Positions 14,001 to 26,294 are shown, numbered from the stretch's first letter. The stretch is DNA of 64,000 bases from Atopsyche davidsoni (GCA_022113835.1 JAILWY010000013.1:15176001-15240000); one strand, 5' to 3'. The notes: a model not told the origin generated them from the letters alone. Program-made: numbers and translations.

Positions 14001-14543
14001 GCGGTAAATTTTTCCTTTTTTATAAGTGTCGCTTAGTGGAAAAAAATGCGCTGTTTTTTCGTTTGTATGGAAAACCCGAAGCAAGCTTACAAAAACAGCC
14101 AGTAAGATTTTATTTGATCGTGGTTTTGGCAGTTTTAAATTAATATATTTACTAAGTAAGCAACGTTTAGTTCTGTTGGTTTTTGTAAAAGCGAATTAAA
14201 GAAAAATAATCTTATGTTTAAATTGAATTAAAATATTCAAATTCAATATTAAATATTTTTTTAAAAACTATAAACAGCCATTATAGTATAGATAATAACA
14301 TTACAATGTGAATGTTTGCTGACTTGCAAAGCATAACCTCTCTGAGGATCTCTCGATTTTCTGAAGAGATAATTAAAATTTCTTTCTCTCATTGTTTTGA
14401 TAACACAATTTCAACGTAGTCTTGTTATTTTGCATAAAGTTATTATGATTTAATATTATTTGGCATTGGATTGTAAATATAACTGTTTAAATATATAAAT
14501 ATAGGGTAAAGGTAGTAAAGTTCATGCTGTGAATTTACTTCTA
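8063..14543. other. No gene seen, probably intron of the receptor gene
   Basis: The 6.5 kb upstream of the receptor exon on the minus strand contains no frame with GPCR motifs and only a diverged Penelope end at 8735-8775. The missing TM1-TM5 exons are not here as far as I can see. Confidence 0.45.
8735..8775 (-). repeat. Diverged Penelope-family end sequence
   Basis: GACAGAGAGTACATGGTGGA and the following TTTCCATTTAAATATTTTAT match the inverted family end with a few changes. No arm or ORF is attached. Confidence 0.5.
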
Positions 14544-15102
14544 TGGGTGTCCAAAAATAGTATCGGGTTATTGCAATCGGGACCGTTGTTGCGATATGTT
14601 GCAAAAATTTTTGGGCCCAGAGTTGCAGGAATTTCAAGGTTTCAACTCAAGAATGCGGTTCCAACAAGACTTGCCATACATCCAATCAATCAATTGAAGC
14701 TATTAACGAATTATTCCTTAATAAGGTCATTTCACGTAGAGGTAACATTAACTGGCCTCCCAGAAGACCTGACTTTAGCCCTTTTGACTATTTCGTATGG
14801 GGATACCTTAAAAGTAGGGTTTATGATAATAATCCGACAATCCTAACGAAATTAAAACAAAACATCAGGTCAAAAATGACAGCAATACTGAGGGCTATGT
14901 GTCAGCTTGTTCGTTCAGCAATCTTTGTTTCAGATTAGAAGAGTGCTAGCAGCGCGTAACGGTCACCATTTGGATAACATTATCTTTTTGAAATAATTTT
15001 CCATTTTGTGTTCTTATAATTTACAATAAAATAATATTTGATTATTAGTAGTTTATGTTTTTCTGAACTAACAAATACCCGATACTCTGTTTGGACACCC
15101 TA
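14544..15102 (+). mobile_element. Tc1/mariner-like element, internally deleted
   Basis: The left end (TGGGTGTCCAAAAATAGTA then TCGGGT) and the right end, inverted (AGGGTGTCCAAACAGAGTA then TCGGGT), form about 26-bp terminal repeats bordered by TA. At about 559 bp it is far shorter than a complete element (about 1.3 kb) and retains only the 3' part of a transposase on the plus strand. It is non-autonomous and may have moved with help from a complete relative. Confidence 0.85.
14655..14990 (+). pseudogene. Transposase 3' remnant, IS630/Tc1/mariner superfamily
   Basis: Readable pieces include QQDLPYIQSIN near 14665, then a continuous block from about 14735: RRGNINWPPRRPDFSPFDYF then VWGYLKSRVYDNNP. 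The WPPRRPDxxPxDYFxWGYLK pattern is the final catalytic-Asp block of IS630/Tc1/mariner transposases. After an in-frame TAG near 14938, the family's C-terminal signature RNGHHLDNII appears near 14957 in another frame. The N-terminal DNA-binding domain and the first two catalytic residues are missing. Confidence 0.8.
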
Positions 15103-18100
15103 TATAACGTTGCACTTGTGACACTGATCCGCAAGGGAGTAATAATATAACCATACAATATTAAAGAACACTCGTCGGACAAAACTATGTAAGCAGGCTA
15201 GCTGTCGACTGCGTAAATCAACAGTGACTACACAAACTACACAATAAAAACAAACAAGCTCTGGTCACGGACTGCGCACGTGGTTCAGACTTTCTCCTGC
15301 TAGTTGGATATTCTAGATCCCTAGAGAAAACATGGGTAAAATTTATTTTATTTTACCAAGAAATTAATATTTTGAATACATGTTTATTGTACCATAATTT
15401 TTAAATTTATTACTATCAGTAAAAAAAAACAAAAAAGGTTAATAAACATAAATACATACAAACAGAAAGTTAAAATTTATTATGTGCTAAATTAAAGTGT
15501 AAAACCACCAAAACCATGATTTTGAATTATAATAAAAAAAATAATACAAATTATTTATATATATATGTACCAGCTCATTATTTAGATCAAAAAATTGCCT
15601 GTGGGGTTTCTCACTTCTTAAAGAGTATTTTTTTGGTGAGGTTTATTTTAAAATTAATGCTATATACTGTAGCATCGGCTAAAAGGCTAAACTCATCCAA
15701 ACATATATTATTTTCGCATTTATCCTTTATCATATATAAAGGCATTGCACATATTTTAATTCAGCAATTTCCTTTGACTTTCGTATTGTTTTTACAAGAG
15801 AAATATTCATGTCTCTGACATTCACGAACCTTTGTACGCTCTCACTCACTCTTGTGTACAAATTCATTTCTAAGAGGAAAAAATAAGCAAGATTTCACTA
15901 TAACAAATTAAATATCAGGTACAGTGTTTTATTACTGAAAGTAAGATTTCCTTTTAGTTTATTATTATTCTAATTATTAAATATTAATAATAAGTAAATA
16001 AAACTTAAGCTAAGGTTGTTCCATTCGAAGCAGTAAAAATCTGAATTTACATGCGATGTCAAAAACTCTAAAGCACATTTCCTATCGTTTAATAGATAAT
16101 TTTTACTTAATCTACTATTCAAGTGATTAAAAATCGCATTATAGTCAACAGAATAATCACAAAAAACCTTAAGAAACATTTTCTTATTTTTCTTATTTTT
16201 TCTTCTTCTGCATGAACAAAACTTATAATTTTATCAGAATAGAAAAGACTTAAAAATCTTGATTTTTATATTCGAATAAAGCAAAATTATTTTATTTAAT
16301 ACTTCACTACTCACTGCTGTAATATGATTGCTAAAAAATAAAATACAAACAATTTCTAATAATTTATCTCTAATTTTTAGAAGTATTTTGTCCAAAGGTA
16401 AGGTTGTCTCAATTCGCGCTATATTTCCAAAAGTTTTAAGGGCTTTCAGTTAGCGAAAAAAAGTTTATTATTAAAATCCTTTTTCTGTTTAGGAAAAGTT
16501 GAATTTTCTAAAAGCGGCTTCAAATTTCATATTGTGTATTTAAAAAAAGATCAGCACAGAAATAATTATTAATTATTATTGGGCGTACTAGCTTTTATAA
16601 GACTTATAAACTTATATTTGTTGTTATGATGTTTATTGAATTTGTTTATTAATTCAAAATACTTATACTGAATGATCTTCTTGTACAGATGTTTAATTTG
16701 TTAAAAAAAATACTGTCTGGCTTGAAAGTAAAATTATAATTCTCCAGGATGAGCGCAATACTTTAATACTTTCGATAAACAAATAAACATTTGGATAAGC
16801 TTCAAAGTGGTCTATTACATATTATTGAACTGGTTATTGTATTTATAAGTTGGTTCTAATTAATTTGATACTGTAAACTCTTTCCGAGGTAAGGTTGTTG
16901 CACCTTTGGTAAAATATATACCTGTCTGTAGATTTTGCAAGCGAGATCAGAGCAAGCAAGAATTCCTTTGACCAAAAGTTAGCCTAACTATAAGTTTGTT
17001 TTGTAGAAACTATGCTGAAAACTGGAATTAGTTTGAGTGGTGAGTAAATATGTTTATGATTATGCTACATAGCATGATTCAAGAGTTAAAATTATTTAAT
17101 TGATTATTGCTGTGCTATTTATAAAAATAAATCACAAAAAGCTAAGTCCTACTTTTTTATAAATCGTTATGTGCTCATTCATATATAAATATTTAAATAC
17201 AATTAATTAAACATTAATTTTTATTTTAAATCGTTAGTGTTACGAAATGTTGAGTTTTTAAAATTAACAATTTACAAGTAGTAACCACGATATAATGCAT
17301 AGAGATAAAATTACTTGCACTCTAAACTCAAATAGAAAATTGAGAATAAATGATTTTTTTTAAATAACGTATAAAGTTTGAACAAAACTTAAAAAAATCA
17401 CTTAATCTTTTTAATAAATGGAAAGCAAAAATACTTTTAAGAAAAAATACCATAGTAATAAACTAACTTTTTTTAAACAGATATTTACTAGCTTGTTCAA
17501 AATCAATCGATTTATTTTAAAAAAATACTGAATTGTATTACGAAATCAAATTAAACAATATGAAATTGTTATGACTAAAGGTTGAGAATTTTTAATTAAA
17601 TGATTTCATTGCATAGATATGATATAAGCGATGTTGTTTTTAATAATGCTTTTACGTTAAGTGAGTTGTACACGTGTCTTTCAAAATCCCTACCTCAAAA
17701 TGGCATTATTCAAAGTGAAGTGGCCGTTGTAAATATTGTTGTTGACATGCTTTCATCTTATATAAATGGAGCACACAGCTTACATTTATTCGATTAATTT
17801 GTTTTGGAGCATAATAATATTATTCGTGCAAATACACACGTGATTTGTGAGTTTTTCATTTCACAAAGTATATAGAAATACGACTTTGTAAAAGTCAGAG
17901 CCAGCTGAAGTAAAACAGATTATTAGGTATATATATATAAATATTTATTAAAATATTTTTTTTGCAAAGTAAATGAAGAGTGAAAATGATTTTATGATAA
18001 ATAATCAAGCTGTGTAAAAATATAATTCATGTTTTAATATTATAAACTTTATATAAGCGTAAAAATAAACAAATATTATATAATACAATACAATAAATCA

Positions 18101-18131
18101 CAACATTTCATTGCAATATTTTTTTTCAGAG
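15103..18131. other. No gene seen
   Basis: AT-rich with occasional short frames lacking motifs, including 15516-15818, which is all AT-rich codons and probably chance. Confidence 0.5.
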
Positions 18132-18420
18132 ATACAAAGACAAATGTTGTGGTAGTATATTTTTTTATATAAAACATTTACTTGATGTGAGAAAAAATGT
18201 TATCTTCGTCAAGTTTTTGATTGTTTGACCGGAAATTGTCTTTTCCCACCCTTTCTAAATTCTGGAACGGGGTCCAAACACGCAGGGAGCGGTAAATAAT
18301 CTTATTTAGAAAAAAGTTTATTTGTCTAGTTTGTTTCAAAAAGTAAAAAAAAGTTTTGTTATGGATACTCGGGTGCCGAAATTTTTTTTGGTCTTGCCAA
18401 CTTATTTTCTAACGCATATA
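18132..18420 (+). repeat. Dispersed repeat, copy 2
   Basis: This is the partner of 5426-5700. It carries two short insertions relative to copy 1 (ATCTTCGTCAAG and CGCAGGGAG) and also runs into an AT-rich tail. Confidence 0.75.
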
Positions 18421-19976
18421 AAGTATATATATTTATATATATTTTTTTAATATATGTTAGAATTGCGTATTTAATAAAAAAAATATTAGATATTAAGATA
18501 AAATATATCATGTTTCTAATTTTGTTTAATTATCACAAATACAAGTTTATGTAACTAAGACTTAGATTTAAAGCTGGAATATTAAAATGGATAGTAAAAT
18601 ATATTTCAGCACTCATAGCTGCCAGTTTCCACTTGCTGTTATTTATCTTAAAATTTTAATTAAAAACCAATATTGTTCAGGTGAATTAAACTAGAGAGGT
18701 AATTTGAGCGAGTTGGAGCGAATATTTTATAATAATATTTTCATTGAAATCCCAAGTGTCAATGGATGTGTTTGTTTTGAAACTTTTGATTATGATTTTA
18801 TACAACATGCTCTGCTACTCAACACACTAGACACCTGATTAGCCGCAAAATGGTAACGACGATGTCTGACAAGAAGCATAAGGCCTACCTAAAAAGCCTA
18901 CATCCTATTCAAATATCTATTTTAGTATAATTGATTAAAGTTATAGTCGTCGAAATAAAATGTTTTTCAATAAAAAAACTTTTTTTTATACTCAAATTGT
19001 AGATAGAATAGATCTTTAGAACAGCAATCGATCCTTCGATTTTCTTTAGAAATTGAGGTAGACAGTAGTTTTTTAGTTTTTAATTTTTTTTTTCTACAAA
19101 TGCCTCATATACAACCAATTTTCGGTACTTTTTAACAAAATAAAATTATAATCTATTATATGTAAAGGTCATATTTCTATAAGCAACTTTAAAAAGAAAA
19201 TTCAGTGGGAGTTTTTGGCACGAGATTTAAATTTAAATTTTATGAGTTTTCTGCTTCAATATAAAATACGCTTTGAACATTTTTTTATTATTATTAAAGA
19301 ATATAAATTAAATGCTATTGGGCACGATCAGAATAATTTTAGAGGAAATATATATTTTTCATTGCGATATCAAACGTATTTTATGCAGTATTAGATAAAC
19401 ATAAAAAAAGTTAAGTTTTCTAAAAATACAATGAGACTGAATATTGAATTTCATAAATACAATAATGATTATCCCGGCTTTCAATAGAGGATAAAACGCA
19501 ATTGAATATTCTATCTTCATTTCTAGCGAAATTCGACTTAAACTTTTCAAACTAAACAGGGATATTACTTACTTATGGCAATTCCACATCAAAGGCTTCT
19601 AAACTGAATGCATCAGTACAACAGTACTTGCTGGCTTTGTGCTGAAGTATTGAAACGGAACCTTTTAGAAACAATTTCATCAATACATAAGTCACCTGTG
19701 CAACTTCCAATATTATATTGAAATACTTTATGCCCCTTGTATACATTTTCACACAAACATGTTATGTATATTACAATATCAATATTGAAAACTTTTACAC
19801 GTGAAGTGATGTGATATTATTTTTTTTATAGATAATCTGAAGTTATGGCAAAACTGTTATAAAACTAGACTCATATAAAAAAAAAAAGAATAGCACCTTT
19901 GTAAAGTTTGCAATTTAATGTGTGTGAAACTAAGAGGAGCGATATATTTCAACGCGAGAAACATTTTCAGATTTAA
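18421..19976. other. No gene seen
   Basis: AT-rich spacer between dispersed repeat copy 2 and the piggyBac element; nothing supported. Confidence 0.5.
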
Positions 19977-21788
19977 CCCTTAACTGCATCTCACAACAGA
20001 ACGGTCACAAACCGTAAAACCTTTTTTTAAAGCCCCATAAAAACTCATGATATCAACCATTTAATTTTTTAACCATTAATTTGTACCTGTCGAAGTGATT
20101 TAGTTGAACTTTTTTCCACTAACAGCACTAGAATAGACACAATCCATATTACAAGAAGCCATTTGCCAATTTTTGGCGGTTGAGTGAAAACGCGATTTAT
20201 AAACTAGTGATACACATTATTGGAGATCTTTTTTCTACTTGAAAAAAATATTTGAACATTTCAAAGTAAGTTATTTTCATAATCCATTATTACTATTTAG
20301 TTTTTTTTTTGTATTTTATGAGATATGGTTATTTTTCTTTATGTAACAAATTGGTCACGTTATGTTTGTGTGGTACCTAATATATTATTTACAAAGCGTG
20401 ACTGAATTACTACTTTTGACAATTTATACGTTCCATTGAAATTGTTTTATATTTTTATCGTATATTTTTCGAATGAATAAAAAAAATCAACGATTTTCCG
20501 AGAAGGAAATATTGGAAATCATGGAAAATTGGGATGATAGTGACTACAGTTTTGATGATGAAGAGGGTTCTATCATTCAAAGCTCTAAACCTTAACCAGA
20601 ACCTGAACCAAAACCTGAACCAGCATTGAAATTTCATTCTAAAGAGATAAGTAACAACAGGATTTTATGGGCAAAAAAGAATATAAAATTTGATGAAGAT
20701 TCGATGAATTTCAAAGGATCTTCAAAGTTGGCAGATGAAATAATCAAAACGACGGCTCCATTGGATTTCTTCTAGTATTTTATCGATGAAGATCTCATTT
20801 CCTTTATATGCGAAAAAACTAATTTATATGGAACATTAACAAACAAAACGAATACTTATATCAGAAAATTCCTGGGAATTTTGCAATACATGGCGGTGGT
20901 ACCATTGCCTTATACGAGATCATACTGGCGGCCTGATATCGGTGTAGAAAACATAATCTCGGCCATGTCTATTAACAAATTTGAATTAATAAAATCAACT
21001 ATCCATTTCAATGATAATTTTGCTATTGTTGATAAAGATCATGATAAATACGACAAATTACACAAAATTAGACCTATAATCGAGACCTATAAATTTTCAA
21101 ACATTCCCAAAGAACCAAATTTATTAGTTGACAAACAAATATGTGCCACCGTCCCTTCACATCAGGACTGATGAGTTCGCCCATTGGCCAATACATGAGA
21201 TCAGACAGAGGTGCAAATATCCAAAGTGCACCGGTGTATCTCGTATTAAGTGCAGTTATGGTAGAGCAGAGAGCACCTCTGACAAATAAGAATAACTGCT
21301 TCATAAAATTCCACGAATAATTGTATCGTATTTTAAGTCATCCTTGCACTGTATGTCCTTATTTGCATTCTGAACAATTGACTACCACTTTATCTTAATT
21401 TTTTATTCCTAAATTTAATTTCATTTTTCTCTATTTTTATCGAGAGTACCCCTTTTAGGAGGTATTCAAATAAATCAATTAATGAATTATTTTTGTGAAT
21501 TTGTAAGTAATTTTTGCCACTGATACAATAAAGATCTATTTAAGACCTACCACTCTTTTATTTCGTTTAAAAAAAATTCTTTCCTTAGTCAATTGCTACG
21601 TTGTATTTCTAAAAGGAATGTATATACCACTACATAATGTGACCAATATGTAGCACTCTGTTTTTTTCTTATAAAACATATGAAAAATAAACAAAATATT
21701 TTTTTAATTATTTTTCCCTGAAATAACACATCATTTCCAAACTCTACGATTTTTTTCACGGAAAAATAAAAAATCATGCAGTTAAGGG
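19977..21788 (+). mobile_element. piggyBac-family element, decayed
   Basis: Both ends carry a 13-bp terminal inverted repeat, CCCTTAACTGCAT, flanked by TTAA at 19973-19976 and 21789-21792, the hallmark target site of piggyBac. The element is 1812 bp, shorter than a complete piggyBac (about 2.4 kb). It holds broken transposase sequence on the plus strand. The inverted repeats still match exactly, yet the coding region has stops and a large deletion, so it cannot encode an active enzyme. Confidence 0.9.
20473..21318 (+). pseudogene. piggyBac transposase pseudogene
   Basis: The ATG at 20473 starts an acidic N-terminal region (ENWDDSDYSFDDEEGS) followed by a stop within a repetitive PEPEPKPEP tract. 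A second stop follows TTAPLDFF. The best block runs from 20881 to 21171 and holds family landmarks: FLGILQYMAVVPLP, then RSYWRPDIG, then FELIKSTIHFNDN, then LHKIRPIIETY, then LLVDKQICAT. The last contains the first catalytic Asp in a LxxD context, where a Glu normally follows but Lys is present. Sequence then jumps to the C-terminal Cys-rich domain (RCKYPKCTGVSRIKCS near 21213, NNCFIKFHE just before a stop near 21318), with a frameshift between. The catalytic core holding the other Asp residues is deleted. This is a cut-and-paste transposase remnant. Confidence 0.88.
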
Positions 21789-21792
21789 TTAA

Positions 21793-22246
21793 TATTATCA
21801 ATTTTTTGAGACCTTTGAAAATGGTACGTTAAATTACTAAATAATTTATAATCTAGTAGTTTTCCCTTATAAATAAATTATAAGCTTATTAATTAATTTA
21901 ACATAAACTTATCTCAACGCGTATTCCGCAACTAATATTAAGTCTCCAAACATGCTTTAGCTGTGTAAGAATTAGCGTCGTGCCACACTGTATTAGTTAT
22001 TAGAAATAAATTTTAATCGCTGTGTGTTAGTTCGTAAGATTAAGTCCACTGTTTGACACGCTGTCTGATTCTTCTCTGAATTCTCTGATAAGTCTTAAAT
22101 AAAGCTCAGATAGACTCGATAAAGCCATTCATTGTTCAAAAACTTTCAACTTGCGTAGTTGAATCTTTTTTACAAAGAGATCACTAATTATTTCTTCTCT
22201 GCTAATTAGTAGAGTGAGTTAAAATTCTCCTGCTCATATATATATA

Positions 22247-22323
<77 letters not shown>

Positions 22324-23929
22324 TATATTAAAGTAAACCTTGTTACCCGCCTTTGTATCGACCTTACATTATATTGTACAATATCACGTCGTGTAATAGA
22401 CACCCTACTCGGAAACAAACATCTTCGTATGTTAAATATGCCTGAGGATAGAGCGTATTTACAGCAATGCTTGTGTATATCTTTTTACTATAAATAATAC
22501 ACGTACACATATATATGTGTAATTCAAGCTTTAAAAAAAATTCAAATTTATAGAAGTAGATGAAATATTTAAATTTAAGATAACACTATCTCACCGATTG
22601 ATGGAAAAAAAATGTGATGGAAATATAAGCTCTGTTCCGTGAATCCTGTTTGATTTGTTAACATTTGATAGAAGCTCAGTTCAATACTATTGACACACAT
22701 CTTCCTTACTTAAAGTTATCAAAATTCTGTCATGAGAAGTCGGAAATGTCTATAGACAGGAAATCCTAGTGACAGGTTTTCTGACAGAAAGTTAGAAACA
22801 TTTTAGCAGTATTAAATAATGCTAAAAAATATCTGATGTTAGATATATCATAAGTACTTACTATTATGTAAGATATTTCATCACATTGCCAGTTGAAATT
22901 GACACGCTCCTTCCGTATTATATTTGACCTCACGAACAGTTATTATTTTGAATATAGCCTTGACAATATAATTTTCACTTTTCATCACACTTTTCATTAC
23001 AAACAAATTTGGTAATCGAGTACTTCCATCTTGTAAATAATTTTTCAGAATAATTATTAGGATAATATTCTATTTGAAGAGTAAACAGGTAAGAAGATAT
23101 GTCTTCTTGAAGTTTTTGTGAAATGTCTGCAAACAATGTTCAAGGTCTTCAAGCTAATTAGTTTTAACATATTTTTTATCATTTTTTTTTCGAATTGGTA
23201 TAGATAAAAATCTTAAAATATATAAAGTTTAATTCTTGACATATAACATTAAATTCCTTACATCTCGCGTGGGCAGTTTTTAAAAAAGTATATAGTTTAT
23301 CTTTGATCAATAAATTTTCAGCTGAATTCTTTTGGCCAAAAGTTAAATAACGTACAAACTGGAATAAAAAAATAAAAATAGTATGCTCATAACAAATAAA
23401 AGTAGTTACATGGCTATGAAATTATTATCGATTTCATTTGTGAGAGCTTTGTGAAGCTTTGTATTGCGAAGTTCTCAAATGAACGAAACCTTTTAGCTTC
23501 TTGTGTATTTTTATTGTGAGTATTTTAAAATAATGCTTATGTTAGTATATGGATTTATAGATTAATGTGTTTGTTTGCAAAAGCGGCTTTACAATCGAAT
23601 TAGTCGCAAATCAAACATTTACTATTTAACTTCACGTCAATGAGACTGGGTTTGCTTACGTTATTTGATTTCATTGCGTACTTGTAATTCAAACCCCAAC
23701 ACGTGGATTTTACCCAGAGCTTTTATAATTTTGACCTGCTTGAAATTAAACAATAATTAGATTTTTTCAAAGCAAATATTAAATCGACACTCTGTTAGAT
23801 ATTTATCAAATTTTTTTTGGAAATTTTACTTTGCAATTCAAAAAATGAAAAATGAAAAGAATGGAGGGATCTATTTGCGACCTGACCCCTTAAGTAATCT
23901 ACCCCTATAAAGACTACCAAAGATCGAGG
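21793..23929. other. No gene seen apart from a microsatellite
   Basis: Holds the long (AT)n tract at 22236-22321. No coding motif or repeat copy is recognised. Confidence 0.5.
22236..22321. repeat. (AT)n microsatellite, longest in the window
   Basis: About 86 bp of AT dinucleotide with one interruption near 22250. Confidence 0.97.
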
Positions 23930-24118
23930 GGAATGTGCAAAACCGATACATTCAATACTTGGAAACGAGCATTGCCTCCCTCGGCCACAGTCGGATGTGC
24001 GTCATTGATCGAGAATTCGCTCCAAATGCCATTGCTTTTCCACATCAAAGCATTTGATCACGGCAGTTGGGCACGAGGAAAACTCCATACACTTGAACTT
24101 TGCGACATTTTCTTTTAA
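23930..24118. other. GC-rich island, possible decayed coding or transposon sequence
   Basis: About 190 bp of balanced composition is open on both strands for 45 to 60 codons. The plus frame includes WKRALPPSATVGCASLIENS and the minus frame includes FSINDAHPTVAEGGNARF. No domain is recognised. It ends about 230 bp left of the mariner element, outside its TA boundary. Confidence 0.3.
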
Positions 24119-24405
24119 CAAAATTCAACGTCTTTATAAGATTTCCTAAAAAATGAATAAATTGATGGTTATATTCTTTCGTTATCGACTAAGGACAATT
24201 ATTTCCATCTTGCGTGAGTATTGTCACAAAACCTTTTTTTAATCAGTTTTCTTGTCAAAATTATTTAATTTTCACAGTGAATTTGTAAAGCGATGAATAT
24301 AAAAGTATTTTACTTCAGCGTTGATGCGTATGTGTGAAGTACGAGGGTTGTCCGATAAGTACTTAGCCTACAAAAGAAAAACGAAAATTTTGGAAAAGTG
24401 GAGAT

Positions 24406-26116
24406 TTATTTCTCAAAATAGTCTTCTTTTAGATCGATACACTTGACCCAGCGATGCTTCAACTTCTTTAACCCATCTGAAAAATACGTTTTCTCAAGGT
24501 TTGCAAAGTAGGCCTCCGTGGCGGCGATGACCTCCTCATTCGACTTTAATTTCTGCCCGGCGATTGACTTTTTCAAGTGTGGAAACAAAAAAAAAATCGC
24601 ACAGGGCCAAATTTGGAGAATATGGTGGATGGGGGAGCAGTTCGTAGTGCAATTCGGCCAATTTGGCCGTGGCGACGGCGGAGGTGTGAGCCGGTGCTTT
24701 GTCATGGTGGAAGAGCACTTTTTTCTTCGCCAAAGGGAGCCGTTTTTTTGCAATTCGGCGTCGAATCGGCCCAATAATTCGGCATAGTAGAGCCTTGTTA
24801 CTGTTCTGCCCTTCTCTAGGTAGTCAATGTAGATCACACCTTGTGAATCCCAGAAAACGGTGGCCATCATCTTTCCGGCCGATGGGACAGTCTTCGCCTA
24901 CTTCGGAGCACGTTCGCCGGGTGAAGTCCACTGTTTCGACTGTTCCTTGGTCTCTGGTGTGTACTAGTGGATCCATGTTTCTTCGACGGTCACAAAACGA
25001 CGCAGAAACTTCTTCGGATTGCGCTTAACCCTTTTAGTGCTGAGCTTATTTTCACATATTTTGCATAAATTGCTGAATGATTTTTGAAAAAAGTTGCTTA
25101 TAAATTAAGGGTTCACAGGATCTTAATTATTTTCATCAAATATTGATGGATTTTCATAATTCTTTCTGTTATGTGTAAGGGACATATCAAACTACTCAAA
25201 AAAAATATATTTTCATTATCTATACATTTATATAATCAGTAAAAAAAGAAAATAAACAAGAATATAAAAATAATTATCGGCAAAAATGTTTCCCCACACA
25301 AACCCCATGGACTCCCTTTTTACAGCGCACAAACTAGTGAAGATCGAGTCACTCCTTTTCCTCTTTTATTACTGCAAACCACACAACGACGAAGCCTTGT
25401 CACAAGTATTTTCATCATCACTGCTTGACGAATTTGACATTTTCGAAGTAGACACAAAAAACTTTTACTTTAAAAAAAAAGAAAAATCAATGTTAAATTC
25501 ACGTGAAAATAATTTTTAATGGTTATTGATAAATGTTGTTACCTTATTAAAAAAGTTTTACACGCGCTCGCTAAGACACGTCCGTAAAGGTCGCGACCTG
25601 TTATCGAATTGCGCAAGCGTCGGTATTCCGACGCTCCGCACTTTATGCGTATTAATAGAGAGTCGATCTATCGACGGTTCGCACTCTAAGGGTTAAACAC
25701 TGCTCCGAAGAGGTCTCACGGTTGCGCTTGTTGTCCAGAGTGAGCACACGCGGCACCCTTCGCGCCCACAGCTTTCTCATGCCCATGCAAATTTCATGCA
25801 GGATATGACCCACGCGGTCTTTTAAGATGCCTACTGTTTCAGCTATCTTGCACACCTTCAATCGGCGGTCTGCCAATACGAGATCGTGGATTTTTGTCAC
25901 TTTATCCTCCGTGGTAGCCATTTTCGGAGCTCCTAGGCGTGGCTCATCAAAAACCGACGTGCAACCACGTTGAAACTCGTTAAACCAATTTTTGACGGAC
26001 GCCATCGAAGGAAAAGAGTCACCGTACACATCATCCAAGCGCTCTTTGATTTCGCTGTGCGATTTCTCTTCCAAAAACAAGAATCGAATCACCGACCGAT
26101 ATTGCTCTTTTTTCAT
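24406..26116 (-). pseudogene. mariner transposase pseudogene (DD34D)
   Basis: The likely start is the ATG at 26116 (MKKEQYRSVIRFLFLEEK). The N-terminal part to about 25690 holds the helix-turn-helix region (SMASVKNWFNEFQRG, KIAETVGILKDRVGHILHE) and the linker before the catalytic domain. After the insert, the catalytic part resumes near 25028 with FVTVEETWIH, the first Asp/Glu-bearing block, where TAG follows IH. A second stop lies after SPGERAPK. The second catalytic Asp is in HHDKAPAHTS, where Lys replaces the usual Asn. The third is in ALCDFF, 34 residues later, giving the DD34D spacing. A frameshift in an A-run near 24755 separates YYAELLGRFDAELQK from the following block. The tail ends HRWVKCIDLKEDYFEK with the stop at 24406. 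The enzyme is inactive but recently related to widespread insect mariners. Confidence 0.93.
25029..25692. mobile_element. Non-autonomous piggyBac-type element nested in mariner
   Basis: This 664-bp insert interrupts the mariner transposase. It is flanked by TTAA on both sides (25025-25028 and 25693-25696), and its ends are imperfect inverted repeats, CCCTTTTAGTGCTGA at the left and CCCTTAGAGTGCGAA reading in from the right. TTAA duplication with CCCTT ends is piggyBac-like. No transposase is recognisable; the only frame of note, on the plus strand at 25286-25519, has no known motif. The right 130 bp is GC-rich with small palindromes (GCGTCGG...CCGACGC, GTCGATCTATCGAC), possible subterminal protein-binding repeats. 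It moved after the mariner had inserted. Confidence 0.82.
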
Positions 26117-26294
26117 TTTTCTAAAATATGCGTACACGTCCGCTTCCACACGCGGTCAAAACAAAACTACGAGTCCGATTCAGCTGAAATTTTGACAGTA
26201 GCCGTCTACAAGAATGTACTACACGATATTAAATCTCTTGCGATACTAGCACCACCGGGCGGTGAGGCTAAGTACTTATCGGACCGTCCTCGTA

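Larger units (their letters stand above)
24342..26292 (-). mobile_element. mariner element, full length, with nested insertion
   Basis: Inverted ends read CGAGG followed by (T/C)GTCCGATAAGTACTTAGCCT-type sequence at 24342 and, reversed, at 26292. Each is bordered by a TA (24340-24341 and 26293-26294), the mariner target duplication. Removing the nested insert at 25029-25692 leaves about 1.28 kb, the normal length of a complete mariner. The single transposase gene lies on the minus strand and is broken by stops, a frameshift and the insert. Confidence 0.93.

Noticed and set aside
21165..21215. GGACTGATGAGTTCG, a hammerhead-like string
   Set aside because: No GAAA or stem II follows in register; the string belongs to decayed piggyBac sequence.
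22206..22418. Minus-strand frame with a long Ile-Tyr run
   Set aside because: It is a translation of the (AT)n microsatellite.
24518..25028. Plus-strand frames over the mariner
   Set aside because: They are antisense to the recognisable transposase.
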